Shown: positions 46,492-56,162, counted from the stretch's first letter. The stretch: DNA of 64,000 nt from Symbiobacteriaceae bacterium (GCA_029239785.1 JARBUG010000004.1:57221-121220), one strand, 5' to 3'. Program-made: numbers and translations. Notes: a model not told the origin generated them from the letters alone.

Positions 46492-46521
46492 AAGCCCGCC
46501 GGCGAATACCGGCGGGCTTAT
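46492..46521 (+). terminator. Bidirectional terminator after rpoD
   Basis: AAGCCCGCCGG and CCGGCGGGCTT arms with a GCGAATA-type loop; TTATTCT on the plus side. Also ends the convergent ankyrin gene. Confidence 0.88.
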
Positions 46522-46528
46522 TCTATGC

Positions 46529-47494
46529 CTATACGTTGAACCACTGGCGGATTCGTTCCGCCACCGCTGTGTGGTTGTTTTGCTCCGCCAGGCTGAGGGC
46601 GGTCTGACCGTAGTCATTGACGGCCGCTGCGTTTGCTCCCGCATCCAGCAAGGCCTCTACGGACGCCAGGGAGCCAAACGCCGCCGCCTCCATGAGCGGC
46701 GTGCCGTTCCACTGGCTGTAGACGTTCACCTCGGCGCCCTTGGCAGCCAGGAGCTTGATGCTCTCGGCGTGGCCCCGATGGGCTGCCCAGTGCATGGGGG
46801 TCATGCCCAGGCCGTCGGGGCGGTCGATCTTGGCGCCGGCGTTGATGAGCAACTGCACGATGTCGGCAGGGTCCCCGTCCTGCCCCTTCAGGGCGGCGCC
46901 CAGAACCGACTCCCCGGCGTTCCACTGCGGGGAACTTCTGGTGTTCACGTCGGCCCCGACGGCAATCAGGCGTCGGACTACTTCGGTGCGGTGGAAGTGG
47001 GCGGCCCGGTGCAGCGGCGTAAAGCCCTCGTTGTCACCGATATCAGGATCGGCGCCGGCAGCCAACAGGGCGCCGACAATCGCCAGCATGCCAAACGCGG
47101 AAGCGTGATGCAGGGCGGTCTCACCGGTGGTCCCGTGCCGGGCGTTTACATCTGCCCCTGCACAGATCAGCAACTGTACGATCGGTGCCCGGCCCTGGCC
47201 AGTGGCGTGGAACAACATGGTGATGCCATAGGAGTCGCGCGCGTTGGGGTCGGCGCCTTTGACCAGCGCGGCTTGGACGTTCGGGAGACTCCGCATGCCA
47301 ATGGCGTCGGCCAGTTCTTTGGTTAACTTGGTTTGGTCGGTGGCGGGTTCGTTCGGGAAAAAGAGTTTGCAGAGCTGGCTGGCGGTTGGGGTCGGTCGCG
47401 GGAAACTGGGTGGAACAGCCCTGGCCGGCACAGCGGACGCCAGTATGAGCGAGAATGCCAGGGCGACGGCGGCGAGTAGCCTTTGAGCGTTCAT
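46529..47494 (-). CDS. Secreted ankyrin-repeat protein
   Basis: 321 residues with signal peptide MNAQRLLAAVALAFSLIL ... ARA. From residue 60 about seven ankyrin repeats, for example TALHHASAFGMLAIVGALLA, TPLHRAAHFHRTEVVRRLI, TPMHWAAHRGHAESIKLLAA and TPLMEAAAFGSLASVEALL. Ankyrin repeats bind proteins; bacterial exported versions are usually of unknown role. ATG follows GGGGGGATT. Monocistronic. Confidence 0.9.
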   Translation of the reverse strand: MNAQRLLAAVALAFSLILASAVPARAVPPSFPRPTPTASQLCKLFFPNEPATDQTKLTKELADAIGMRSLPNVQAALVKGADPNARDSYGITMLFHATGQGRAPIVQLLICAGADVNARHGTTGETALHHASAFGMLAIVGALLAAGADPDIGDNEGFTPLHRAAHFHRTEVVRRLIAVGADVNTRSSPQWNAGESVLGAALKGQDGDPADIVQLLINAGAKIDRPDGLGMTPMHWAAHRGHAESIKLLAAKGAEVNVYSQWNGTPLMEAAAFGSLASVEALLDAGANAAAVNDYGQTALSLAEQNNHTAVAERIRQWFNV

Positions 47495-47700
47495 CGGAAT
47501 CCCCCCGCATCAATCAACATATTCGCAATTCAAACATAGCACATTTGGCCGGACCATCCAAGCGGGGGTCCGGCCTTAACCAAATGTTCTCGGAATCTGA
47601 ACATCCCCCACACGAGTCATTAAGACCCGACTGGTACCTTCTCTATGGAGAGACAAAACACCGATAAGAGAAGGAAAGCGAAAGGGGACCTGGGGAGAAC

Positions 47701-48648
47701 ATGAAGCGTTTTCTGATGACGGGCGCCGCACTTACGGCTCTATTGATGCTCGCCACCGCCTGCGGGGGCACCGGTACGACGCAGCCTTCGGACTCGAATA
47801 CGACGACTCCGGCGCCTAAGCTTTCGGGCGAGATCAAGGTGGACGGTTCGTCTACGGTTGGCCCCATCAGCATCGCCGTCGCCGAGGAGTTCATGAAGGT
47901 AAACAAGGACGTGAAGGTTTCCGTCGGCATCTCGGGTACTTCCGGCGGCTTCAAGAAGTGGGTCAAGGGCGAGACCGACATCAACGACTCGTCCCGCAAG
48001 ATCAAGGAGTCAGAGGTGGAAGAGGCCAAGAAGCTGGGCATTGAGGCGCTGGAACTGCCGGTGGCCTACGACGGCATTACCGTGGTCGTCAGCAAGGAGA
48101 ACGACTTCGTCCAGTGCATCACCACCGCCGAGTTGAAGAAGATTTGGGATAAGGACTCGACGGTTAAGACCTGGAAGGACGTAAACCCTGCCTGGCCCGC
48201 CGAGGAGCTCAAGCTGTACGGCCCCGGCACCGACTCGGGGACCTTCGAGTACTTCACCGAGCACATCAACGGCAAGGCGCTCCAGAGCCGTTCGAACTAC
48301 ACCGCATCTGAGGATGACAACACCCTGGTCAAGGGCGTGACCGGCAGCAAGCACGCCATGGGTTACTTCGGCTACGCCTACTACGTGGAGAACGCCGCCA
48401 AGCTGAAGGCGCTCCAGGTCGACGCTGGCAAGGGCTGTGTCGCTCCCAACGACGAGACGATCTCCGGCCTGACTTACCCGATCGCCCGCCTGATCTATAT
48501 TCACCCCAGCAAGAAGGCGCTGGAGCGGCCAGAGGTCAAGGAGTTTGTCACCTTCTACCTGAAGAATGCCGCCACCCTGGCCAAGGAAGTCGGCTACACG
48601 CCGCTGAGCAGCAAGCAGTACGAAGAAGCACTGGCCAAGGTGAAGTAG
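47701..48648 (+). CDS. pstS: Phosphate ABC transporter substrate-binding lipoprotein
   Basis: 315 residues. Lipobox MLATAC with Cys21. PBP fold with GEIKVDGSSTVGPIS (phosphate loop), ISGTSGGFKKW, GPGTDSGTFEYFTEH. Binds inorganic phosphate outside the membrane and delivers it to PstCA. ATG follows GGGGAG. First gene of pstSCAB; no PHO-box was identified by eye in the 200 bases upstream. Confidence 0.96.
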   Translation: MKRFLMTGAALTALLMLATACGGTGTTQPSDSNTTTPAPKLSGEIKVDGSSTVGPISIAVAEEFMKVNKDVKVSVGISGTSGGFKKWVKGETDINDSSRKIKESEVEEAKKLGIEALELPVAYDGITVVVSKENDFVQCITTAELKKIWDKDSTVKTWKDVNPAWPAEELKLYGPGTDSGTFEYFTEHINGKALQSRSNYTASEDDNTLVKGVTGSKHAMGYFGYAYYVENAAKLKALQVDAGKGCVAPNDETISGLTYPIARLIYIHPSKKALERPEVKEFVTFYLKNAATLAKEVGYTPLSSKQYEEALAKVK

Positions 48649-48662
48649 TCCCGCAGCTGGTC

Positions 48663-48687
48663 GGCCCCGGGCATGTCCCCCGGGGCC
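48663..48687 (+). other. Hairpin between pstS and pstC
   Basis: GGCCCCGGG and CCCGGGGCC arms with a seven-base loop, and only CTCCTTC after it. Likely a partial terminator or mRNA-stabilising hairpin giving more PstS than permease. Confidence 0.6.
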
Positions 48688-48737
48688 TCCTTCAGCCACA
48701 TATGGTTAAGATCTTCTTAGGAAAAGGTGGGTCTGAC

Positions 48738-49640
48738 GTGGAGGTTTCGCACCGCTCCCGGCAGCGCACCCGTGAGCGCATCATCGCCGGGGTGCTCCTG
48801 GCCAGCGGGCTCATCTCAATTCTGGTAACGGCGGGCATCGTTTTCGCGCTCGCTTCGGAGACCGTCGGTTTCTTCCGGTTGGTCAGCCTGAAGCAGTTCC
48901 TGACAGACCCCAAGTGGACGCCCATGTTCGACCCCGCCCACTACGGCATTCTGTCGTTGTTGGCAGGCACGACGATCATTGCCGTCGGGTCGGCCCTGGT
49001 GGCTGTGCCCCTGGGCCTGGCAACGGCGATTTACCTGAGCGAATATGCACCGGACCGGCTCCGGCGGGTGCTCAAACCGGTCCTCGAGTTGCTGGCGGGC
49101 ATCCCCACGGTTGTGTACGGCTACTTTGCCCTCACCTTTGTCACGCCGCTGCTCCAGAAGCTGATTCCCAGCCTGGATGTCTTCAACGCCCTCAGTGCAT
49201 TCATCACCGTCGGCATCATGATTACGCCGCTGATCTCGTCGATGAGCGAAGATGCGATGCTGGCCGTGCCCCGTTCCCTGCGGGAAGCGGCCTACGCCCT
49301 GGGCGCCACCCGCCTGGAGGTGGCTGTGAAGGTCGTGCTGCCCGCAGCGTTCTCGGGCGTGGTTGCTTCGGTGATTCTGGCGGTCTCCCGGGCGGTGGGC
49401 GAAACGATGATCGTCGCCCTGGCGGCGGGCTCGACGCCCAAGCTGAGCCTCAACCCGCTCCAGTCGATTCAGACCATGACCGGCTTTATCGCCCAGGTCA
49501 GCCAGGGCGACCTGGAGGCCGGGTCGGCCGCCTACAAGGCGATCTACACCGTGGGTATGTCGCTCTTTGCCACCACCCTGGGCCTCAACCTGTTCGCCAA
49601 GTGGCTGACCCGCCGGTTCCAGAGAGGAGGGCGCCTGTGA
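48738..49640 (+). CDS. pstC: Phosphate ABC transporter permease PstC
   Basis: 300 residues from GTG 48738, seven bases after AAAGGTGGG; ATG 48702 has no SD. Six helices; PstC blocks [52 protein letters not shown] (EAA loop). Pairs with PstA. Ends in a four-base GTGA overlap with pstA. Confidence 0.95.
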   Translation: MEVSHRSRQRTRERIIAGVLLASGLISILVTAGIVFALASETVGFFRLVSLKQFLTDPKWTPMFDPAHYGILSLLAGTTIIAVGSALVAVPLGLATAIYLSEYAPDRLRRVLKPVLELLAGIPTVVYGYFALTFVTPLLQKLIPSLDVFNALSAFITVGIMITPLISSMSEDAMLAVPRSLREAAYALGATRLEVAVKVVLPAAFSGVVASVILAVSRAVGETMIVALAAGSTPKLSLNPLQSIQTMTGFIAQVSQGDLEAGSAAYKAIYTVGMSLFATTLGLNLFAKWLTRRFQRGGRL

Positions 49641-50509
49641 ACCGACCGAACTCCCGCCGCAGCGCCTACCGCAGGCAGATGGACCGGTGGTTCCATGCCA
49701 TCTTTCTGGGGGCTGTCGGGCTGGCTGTGGCAGCGCTGGGTCTCCTGCTCTGGCAGGTCCTCAAGGACGGCCTCAGCCACCTGGATTGGCAGTTCCTGAC
49801 CAGCTATGCCTCCCGCCGGTGGCAGCAGGCGGGCATTATGGCTCCGCTGGCGGGCTCGTTTTACGTGATGGGCCTGACGGCGCTTTTCGCGCTGCCCCTG
49901 GGCCTGGCGGCCGCTATTCACCTGGAGTTCTACGCCAAAGAGAACTGGTTCAACCGGCTGATTCAGACCAACATCGCCAACCTGGCGGGCGTGCCGTCGA
50001 TCGTGTATGGCCTCTTCGGTCTGGCGATCTTTGTCCGCTACCTGGGCTTCGACCGGTCGATCCTCTCGGCCTCGCTGACCATGGCGTTCCTGATTCTGCC
50101 CGTGGTGATCGTCAATACGCAGGAAGCGCTGCGCACCGTACCGCAGACGATCATTCAGGGCGCCTACGCCATGGGTGCGACCAAGTGGCAGGTGATTCGC
50201 ACCGTGGTGCTCCCGGCGGCCATGGGTGGCATTATGACGGGCGCCATTCTGGCCCTCTCCCGGGCGCTGGGCGAAACGGCGCCGCTAATTACAGTGGGCG
50301 CCTGGGTCTTCCTGACTTACCTGCCCGTGAGCCCGCTGGATGGCTTCACCGTGCTGCCCATTCAGATCTGGTACTGGTCAGGCATGCCGCAGGCGGAATT
50401 CCAGAGCCTGGCGGCCTCGGCGATCATCGTCCTGCTCATTGTGTTGCTCACCATGAACAGCGTGGCCATCGTGCTGCGCAACAAGTATCAAAGGAAGGCG
50501 GAGTGGTAG
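49637..50509 (+). CDS. pstA: Phosphate ABC transporter permease PstA
   Basis: 290 residues from GTG 49637 with GAGGAGGG upstream; a longer frame beginning inside pstC is rejected. Blocks [53 protein letters not shown] (EAA loop). Forms the channel with PstC. Confidence 0.95.
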   Translation: MNRPNSRRSAYRRQMDRWFHAIFLGAVGLAVAALGLLLWQVLKDGLSHLDWQFLTSYASRRWQQAGIMAPLAGSFYVMGLTALFALPLGLAAAIHLEFYAKENWFNRLIQTNIANLAGVPSIVYGLFGLAIFVRYLGFDRSILSASLTMAFLILPVVIVNTQEALRTVPQTIIQGAYAMGATKWQVIRTVVLPAAMGGIMTGAILALSRALGETAPLITVGAWVFLTYLPVSPLDGFTVLPIQIWYWSGMPQAEFQSLAASAIIVLLIVLLTMNSVAIVLRNKYQRKAEW

Positions 50510-50511
50510 CC

Positions 50512-51279
50512 ATGACGACGGAGAGCCGGGCCGCGGGCGCTTTCGCCATCGAGCACCTCAACCTGCACTACGGAACGCATCAAGCCCTGCACAACGTCAG
50601 CATGGAGATTGGCGCCCGGGCGGTGACGGCGATCATCGGGCCGTCGGGCTGTGGCAAGTCCACCCTGCTCCGTTGCCTGAACCGGATGAACGACCTGGTG
50701 CCGGGGTGTCGTATCGAAGGAGAGATCCGTTTCGGCGGGGAGGATATCTATGCGCCCGGCGTTGACCCCATGGAAGTGCGATACCGCATCGGGATGGTCT
50801 TCCAGAAGCCAAACCCGTTTCCTAAATCGATCTACGAGAACGTGGCCTTTGGCCCGCGCATTAACGGGCACCAGGGGGCGCTTGACGAGATCGTCGAGCG
50901 TTCGCTGCGCCGGGCGGCCTTGTGGGATGAGGTGAAGGACCGGCTGCGTGAAAGTGCGCTCTCGCTGTCTGGTGGGCAGCAGCAGCGGCTCTGTATCGCC
51001 CGGGCCCTTGCCGTGGAACCTGAGGTGATTTTGATGGATGAGCCCTGTTCGGCACTGGACCCCATATCGACGGGGCACGTCGAAGAGTTGATGAGCGAAC
51101 TGAAGCGGGACTACACAATCGTCTTGGTCACCCACAACATGCAGCAGGCAGCCCGGGTGGCCGACGTGACCGCTTTCTTCCTGAGCGGCCATCTCGTTGA
51201 AATCGACCAGACGAATGTGATTTTCGCAACGCCCCGGGAACAGCGGACGGAGGACTATATCACCGGTCGGTTTGGTTGA
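50512..51279 (+). CDS. pstB: Phosphate ABC transporter ATPase PstB
   Basis: 255 residues from ATG 50512. Walker [21 protein letters not shown] (PstB-specific continuation), signature [16 protein letters not shown], Walker [14 protein letters not shown]-loop VTHNMQQA. Energises phosphate uptake. phoU does not follow; instead a response-regulator gene begins 29 bases downstream. Confidence 0.97.
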   Translation: MTTESRAAGAFAIEHLNLHYGTHQALHNVSMEIGARAVTAIIGPSGCGKSTLLRCLNRMNDLVPGCRIEGEIRFGGEDIYAPGVDPMEVRYRIGMVFQKPNPFPKSIYENVAFGPRINGHQGALDEIVERSLRRAALWDEVKDRLRESALSLSGGQQQRLCIARALAVEPEVILMDEPCSALDPISTGHVEELMSELKRDYTIVLVTHNMQQAARVADVTAFFLSGHLVEIDQTNVIFATPREQRTEDYITGRFG

Positions 51280-51307
51280 TCGTGGTACTGAGGAGGTGGT
51301 AGAAGCG

Positions 51308-52009
51308 ATGGCACCGCTGGTTCTTGTGGTCGATCATGATCGATCCGTGCTCGCCCTGGCAAAGAAGTGCCTGACGGCAGCGGGACTGGAGTTGCAAATG
51401 GCAACCGGCGGACGTGAGGCGCTGGCCCTGTTGGGCGCCGCACCGGTTGACATGATCATTCTGTCGCTGATGCTGCCCGATATGGATGGGGTAGACGTTT
51501 GCCGGCTCATCCGTCGGCAGTCGCGGGTGCCCTTGCTGGTCATGGCCGAGGAGCGCTTCGAGGTGGAGCGCTTCCTCGCTCTGGAGGTGGGCGCCGACGA
51601 CTGCCTACTCAAGCCGCTGAACGTCCGGGAAATGGCGACACGGGCCAGGGCGCACTTGCGCCGGTGGCGCTGGTGGCGGGATGAGCCGGTCGAACAGAAC
51701 CTTGCCATCCTGCGTGTGGGCGACCTGCGGTTGGACCTGGAACATAAGCGGGCGGCCATTCGTGGACAGGCGCTCCATCTGACCCCGCTGGAGTTTGAAA
51801 TTCTGCGGGTGCTCTGTCAGGCGCAGGGGGCGGCGATTCCGCGCGAGCGGCTGCTCTACCTGGCCACCGGGCAACCGGTGACCGGTGACGCCCGTCAGGT
51901 GGATGTCCATATCCGTGCCCTGCGGCTGAAACTGGAGGCGGACCCGGCCAACCCCAGGTTTCTGCAAACCGTGCGCGGGTCGGGGTATCGGGTCCAAGCC
52001 GAGGGCTAG
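51308..52009 (+). CDS. OmpR/PhoB-type regulator with degenerate receiver domain
   Basis: 233 residues from ATG 51308, after GAGGTGG. REC-like domain then a complete winged helix (LTPLEFEILRVLCQAQGAAIPRE ... VRGSGYRVQAEG). The position of the phosphoacceptor Asp is Ser53 (MIILSLMLPDMDG), the acidic pair reads DHD (His10), and the conserved Thr/Ser before the switch is replaced (LLVMAEE); only the Lys in LLKPLN remains. Normal aspartyl phosphorylation is therefore not expected. Being last in pstSCAB, it may control the operon in another way. No histidine kinase is adjacent. Confidence 0.9.
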   Translation: MAPLVLVVDHDRSVLALAKKCLTAAGLELQMATGGREALALLGAAPVDMIILSLMLPDMDGVDVCRLIRRQSRVPLLVMAEERFEVERFLALEVGADDCLLKPLNVREMATRARAHLRRWRWWRDEPVEQNLAILRVGDLRLDLEHKRAAIRGQALHLTPLEFEILRVLCQAQGAAIPRERLLYLATGQPVTGDARQVDVHIRALRLKLEADPANPRFLQTVRGSGYRVQAEG

Positions 52010-52141
52010 CCCTTCCTCAAGCGGAAATGAGCATTTTCCGGCGCGGAACTTAGACCCCCTGCCTGATGTGACAACGATCGGAAAGCCTGTATCATGGAAG
52101 ACAGGGAATTCTTCGTGACACTCAGAAAAGGGGGAGCGTAC

Positions 52142-52348
52142 GTGGGTGGCAAACTCGGCTTTATGGAGATCGCCCTGATTGTGGGCGTTGCGCTTTTGAT
52201 CTTTGGTCCGTCGAAGCTGCCTCAGTTGGGCAAGTCGGTAGGTGAAGGCCTGCGGGAGTTCAAGAAGTCGATGAAGTCGATGACCGACGAAGTCGCCCCG
52301 GGCGTGGCCGAACTGAAGAAGGAGATTGACGAGGTCAAGAAGTTGTAG
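52142..52348 (+). CDS. tatA: Twin-arginine translocase subunit TatA/TatE
   Basis: 68 residues from GTG 52142 with AAAGGGGGAG upstream; an ATG at 52094 gives 16 extra residues and has no SD. Single helix FMEIALIVGVALLIFGPSKLP with the FGPxKLP hinge, then an amphipathic helix KSVGEGLREFKKSMKSM. Forms the Tat pore for folded proteins. Relevant to the formate dehydrogenase operon in this window, whose catalytic subunits are commonly Tat-exported. tatC is not adjacent. Confidence 0.95.
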   Translation: MGGKLGFMEIALIVGVALLIFGPSKLPQLGKSVGEGLREFKKSMKSMTDEVAPGVAELKKEIDEVKKL

Positions 52349-52383
52349 GCACCCTCAATGGGTGCCGCAAAGGCTGTAAGCTA

Positions 52384-52413
52384 AAGCCCCGACCGCACGG
52401 AAGCGGTCGGGGC
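52384..52413 (+). terminator. Terminator after tatA
   Basis: AGCCCCGACCGC and GCGGTCGGGGCT arms with an ACGGAA loop, followed by CAGTCTTTTG. Confidence 0.88.
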
Positions 52414-52517
52414 TCAGTCTTTTGTTGGAAAGCGCAGGTCTGGCAGGTTCGGGATACGAACTGTTAGAACGGTCATAACGTCTTATATCTGACTTTCGGA
52501 ACGGGGAGTCGATGCCC

Positions 52518-53483
52518 ATGCAATGGTGGCGACGGCTTGGCGCACTGGTAGGGCGGGAAGTGATCGGTTTGCTGCTCGTGGCAGGCCTGGTGATTGCGCT
52601 GGCAGCGCTTCCGCCCGTGCGGGCAGGGCGGCAGCCAGACAACATGCTGGATGTCAAGCTGAGCCTGGACACCGGCGCCTGGGGCCAGTCGATTGTCGGC
52701 TATGTGGATATGCTGGCCAGCGGCACCCTGGGCCGTGACCGCAACGGCTTGGCCGTCGCGCCCCTGCTGGGCGCCCGCCTGGGCCACAGCCTGATGCTGC
52801 TGGGCATCGCCCTGGGCATTGCCCTGCTCCTGGGAGTGCCCAAGGGCATTTGGGACTTCCGGCAAATGCGGCGGCGCCGCCTCGCCCTGGGCACGCTGCT
52901 GAGCGGCGCCGTGCAGGGCCTGCCGGACTTTCTGCTCGTCTTTCTGCTGCAATACGCCGGGGTGCTGCTCTTCCGGGCGATGGGCTGGCGCCCGTTCCCC
53001 GTGGCCTGGGATGAGACGGAGCCACTGCGCAGCTTGATCTTTCCGCTCATCTGCCTGACGGTGGTGCCCTGGGCCTACATTTCGCGCCTGACCAGCACCG
53101 CCCTCGGCCATGTGTGGGAAGAAGACTACATTCGCACGGCCCACGCCAAGGGGCTGCGGGAGTGGGTGGTCGTCTACCGGCATGCGATGCGGAACGCCGT
53201 CATTCTGCTGCTGGAAGGGCTGCCGAACATCCTGCTGGTCATGATCTCCAACCTGCTGATTGTGGAGTATCTGTTCGGGCTGCCCGGGCTGACCATTCTG
53301 CTGAAGGATGCCGTTCAGCCAGACCCCCGGCGGATGGTGGCGGGAGGTCAGCCGGCAGCCGACCTGCCCCTGCTGGCCGGGGCTGCGCTTACGCTGGCCC
53401 TGGTCTTCACGGTCCTGTACACTACGGTGACGGTCCTCCGTCGCATTGCCGACCCGCGGATAAAGGAGCGTGATGCGGCATGA
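52518..53483 (+). CDS. ABC transporter permease, DppB/OppB-like
   Basis: 321 residues from ATG 52518, nine bases after GGGGAG (ATG 52512 is too close to the SD). Six helices and an EAA loop RTAHAKGLREWVVVYRHAMRNA typical of peptide/nickel permeases; ends near LFGLPGLTILLKDA. The usual first-helix region is shortened. Overlaps the next permease gene by ATGA. No ATPase or binding-protein gene is adjacent, which is unusual for this family. Confidence 0.85.
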   Translation: MQWWRRLGALVGREVIGLLLVAGLVIALAALPPVRAGRQPDNMLDVKLSLDTGAWGQSIVGYVDMLASGTLGRDRNGLAVAPLLGARLGHSLMLLGIALGIALLLGVPKGIWDFRQMRRRRLALGTLLSGAVQGLPDFLLVFLLQYAGVLLFRAMGWRPFPVAWDETEPLRSLIFPLICLTVVPWAYISRLTSTALGHVWEEDYIRTAHAKGLREWVVVYRHAMRNAVILLLEGLPNILLVMISNLLIVEYLFGLPGLTILLKDAVQPDPRRMVAGGQPAADLPLLAGAALTLALVFTVLYTTVTVLRRIADPRIKERDAA

Positions 53484-55681
53484 TTCGCTCCAAGCGCTGG
53501 CAACTGTGGCTGGGGCTTCTGATTGTCGCAGCGCTGCTTGCGGCCGTGCTGGTGCCGGAATGGATGACAGGGGTGGGGCCGGAGTACCGGCAGACAGCGG
53601 CTTCTGCGATGGATCGTGTGCCGCCATATCCGCCCGGTGACGGGCACTGGCTGGGCACCGACTTTTTGGGGCGGGATATGTGGAGCCGCCTTGTTTACGG
53701 CACCCGCTGGTCGCTGCTGATTGGCCTGCTGGTCATGGGCGCCCGGCTAGTCATCGCACTGCCCGTGGCGTACGCCGCGGCAAAGCGCCCGCGGAGTGTG
53801 GGCTGGTTTGTGGGGCGCCTCTACGTGCTGACAGGTTCTATACCGCCATTGATCATCTACCTGCTGGTACTATCCAACAGCTACATCCGCATGCTGGGGC
53901 TGTGGCCCTGCCTGTCGATTACCGTAGGCCTGTTGGCGTTCTTCGAGTGGCCGCGCCTGGCGATCATGCTCCAGGGAAGGATTGAGACGCTCTTTGCGCA
54001 GCCCTTTATGGAAGGGGCGGTGGCGGTGGGCGCCACGAGCCGGCAGATCTACCGGCAGCATCTGCGGCCGCATTTGTGGCCCATTGTGCTCCAGGCCGGG
54101 GCGCAGGAAGTGGCCCGGGCGCTGCTGGTGGTGGGCCAGTTGGGCGTCTTTGGCATCATGACCGGGGGCGGTGTGATGGAGGAGATAGCCCCCATGCGCA
54201 TGGAGGTAATTTCGGGCGTGCCGGAGTGGGGCGCCACCCTGGCCGAGGCCCGCAAGTATACGCTGCTGGCGCCGTGGATGGTGCTGTCGCCGGCCATGGC
54301 CCTCTTTGTGGCGATATGCGGGGCGAACTGGCTGGCTCTGGGGTTGGAGGGGGTTGCGCTGCCCCTGACCCGCTGGCAGGAGGCGACTACCGGGCGGCTG
54401 TCGGCCCGGTGGCGCTGGGTGGCGCTGCCCGTGGCGGTTGCTGCTGTGTTCTGGTTCTTCCAGGGGGTGCCCTGGGGGCAGACGAAGGAGCTGCAGGCGC
54501 TGGTCGAGGCGCAGTTGGCGGCGCTACAGCGCGGCGATGTGGCGGCCTATATGGCGACCATCGATCCGATGGATGAGGATTATCAGAGCAGCCGCCAGGC
54601 ATGGGCAGAGGCGGTAACCGAGGCGAACTTCATTCAGCAGGTGGGCTGGGTGCAGGCCCTGGACGTGGACGGGGCGCACGGGCAGACGCTCATGAGCCTG
54701 GTGCCCAAGGGGATCGTGCTGGAGCGGTACCGCAAGGGCGAGCCGCCCCGCAGCCGGACTGTCCGCTACGAGCGGCGCTGGGGGCGCTGGTACGAGGTCG
54801 ACGAGGACTGGGCCGAGGTGTACGGGTACCATACGATTCTGGCCAGCAAACTGCCCGAGTATGACCCGTCTGTGGACGGCATGCTGAGCCGCATGCAGTT
54901 GGCCGGGCTGGCCGGCTCGGCCGACCGGGCCTACGACCGGCTAACCGGTCTGACCCCTTCGGTGGACAAAAAACGGCAGACTGTGCGGCTTTACGCCGAC
55001 CCGGTTTCGTTCCGGGCTGCGATGCCGGCGGGCGGGGAGGGTGCCCTGGCCTGGTATTCGCCCGAGCGCCGGGAGATTCTGATCTCCCCCGAGTTCCTGA
55101 ACACGTGGGACCGGCAGCGTTTTGAGACGGTGCTGTCGCTGGAACTGGTCAAGGCCACGGGGGCGAAGGAGGCGGCCCTATCGCCGCTTACCATGGGGCT
55201 CCTGGTGCGGAAGGCAGACCTCCGGCCGGTCTACCGGCCCGACTACCGGCAGCTGGTCTGGGCGACCCTGCTGCGTTACGAGGAACTCTTCGCGCAGCCG
55301 ATGGATCAGCTGACGTACAAGGAGCAGGAGGCCTTCGCCATTCAGGCGACGCTGCTGGTGGAGTTCCTGCGGGAGCGGTATCCGCAGGTCGATGTGGAGC
55401 GCCTGGCCCGGGAAGGCGCCGGCCCGGCCGACCTGGAGCGGGAGACCGGAGCGAGCACGGTGGCCATGTCGGCGGCCTGGACCGATTATCTGTTTGCACG
55501 CGTTGCCGACGAGTCGATCTTGACGGTGCCCATGGCGAAGGACCGGATTCCCGAGACGGCTGTGGCCTGGGCGAGGGCCCGGGGCGGCGTGGTGCTTGAC
55601 ATGGAGGGGACCGACAAGCTCTACGTGCTGGAGCGGCAGAATGGGCAGGTGCGGGTCGTGTTGGTCTCCTGGCCGATGTGA
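53480..55681 (+). CDS. DppC-like ABC permease fused to a large extra C-terminal domain
   Basis: 733 residues. Residues 1-300: permease with a DppC-type N-terminus (YPPGDGHWLGTDFLGRDMWSR), and EAA-like loop VAVGATSRQIYRQHLRPH. A further helix near 310-325 leads to an extracytoplasmic part of about 410 residues: an NTF2-like stretch (LVEAQLAALQRGDVAAYMAT) and a region resembling peptidase MA-like (gluzincin) domains, in which the zinc motif is degenerate (LSLELVKATG in place of HExxH). Ordinary DppC is about 300 residues. Possibly a scaffold or sensor rather than an importer. Confidence 0.8.
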   Translation: MIRSKRWQLWLGLLIVAALLAAVLVPEWMTGVGPEYRQTAASAMDRVPPYPPGDGHWLGTDFLGRDMWSRLVYGTRWSLLIGLLVMGARLVIALPVAYAAAKRPRSVGWFVGRLYVLTGSIPPLIIYLLVLSNSYIRMLGLWPCLSITVGLLAFFEWPRLAIMLQGRIETLFAQPFMEGAVAVGATSRQIYRQHLRPHLWPIVLQAGAQEVARALLVVGQLGVFGIMTGGGVMEEIAPMRMEVISGVPEWGATLAEARKYTLLAPWMVLSPAMALFVAICGANWLALGLEGVALPLTRWQEATTGRLSARWRWVALPVAVAAVFWFFQGVPWGQTKELQALVEAQLAALQRGDVAAYMATIDPMDEDYQSSRQAWAEAVTEANFIQQVGWVQALDVDGAHGQTLMSLVPKGIVLERYRKGEPPRSRTVRYERRWGRWYEVDEDWAEVYGYHTILASKLPEYDPSVDGMLSRMQLAGLAGSADRAYDRLTGLTPSVDKKRQTVRLYADPVSFRAAMPAGGEGALAWYSPERREILISPEFLNTWDRQRFETVLSLELVKATGAKEAALSPLTMGLLVRKADLRPVYRPDYRQLVWATLLRYEELFAQPMDQLTYKEQEAFAIQATLLVEFLRERYPQVDVERLAREGAGPADLERETGASTVAMSAAWTDYLFARVADESILTVPMAKDRIPETAVAWARARGGVVLDMEGTDKLYVLERQNGQVRVVLVSWPM

Positions 55682-55748
55682 CCACACTTTCTCCATACCT
55701 CTCGGTTACGATATCTTCCATGAGAATCGTGATCAGGAGGGTGACAAA

Positions 55749-56162
55749 ATGAAGATGTGGATAAAGGTGGCGCTGGCCGCTGCGGCGATGGCGGCGCTGG
55801 TGGGGTGCTCTTCGAAGGCGGCGGGGCCTGCTGAAGTGGTCACGCTGAAGGTGGAGGGTTACTCGTTCGGCCAGAAGGAGATCGCGCTGCAGAAGGGCAA
55901 GACGTACCAGCTGGTGCTGGATAACAAGGATGTGCAGCTGCACGATTTCTCGATCGATAAGATTGCGGTGAAGGCAGAGCACGCCAATGATAACCACGGG
56001 CATGATATGGGCGGGAAGAAGCCTGATCTGCATGTGGCGGCCGATGCGGGCAAGAGCGGCACCGTGACGTTCACGCCGACTGCGGCGGGGTCGTATACCT
56101 TCTATTGCACGGTGGATGGGCATAAGGATGCCGGCATGGTTGGCAAGGTTGTCGTAAAGTAG
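55749..56162 (+). CDS. Cupredoxin-domain lipoprotein
   Basis: 137 residues from ATG 55749 with AGGAGGG upstream. Lipobox ALVGC with Cys20, so membrane-anchored outside. Type 1 copper ligands fit: His65 (LHDFSID), Cys120, His125, Met130 (YCTVDGHKDAGM). A loop HANDNHGHDM (about 78-87) adds possible metal binding. Probable electron carrier or copper-handling protein. No electron-transfer partner is adjacent. Confidence 0.92.
   Translation: MKMWIKVALAAAAMAALVGCSSKAAGPAEVVTLKVEGYSFGQKEIALQKGKTYQLVLDNKDVQLHDFSIDKIAVKAEHANDNHGHDMGGKKPDLHVAADAGKSGTVTFTPTAAGSYTFYCTVDGHKDAGMVGKVVVK

Noticed and set aside
48914..50509. 531-residue single gene covering the pstC end and pstA
   Set aside because: First 240 residues are the wrong frame of pstC; pstA starts at GTG 49637 with SD and a GTGA overlap.
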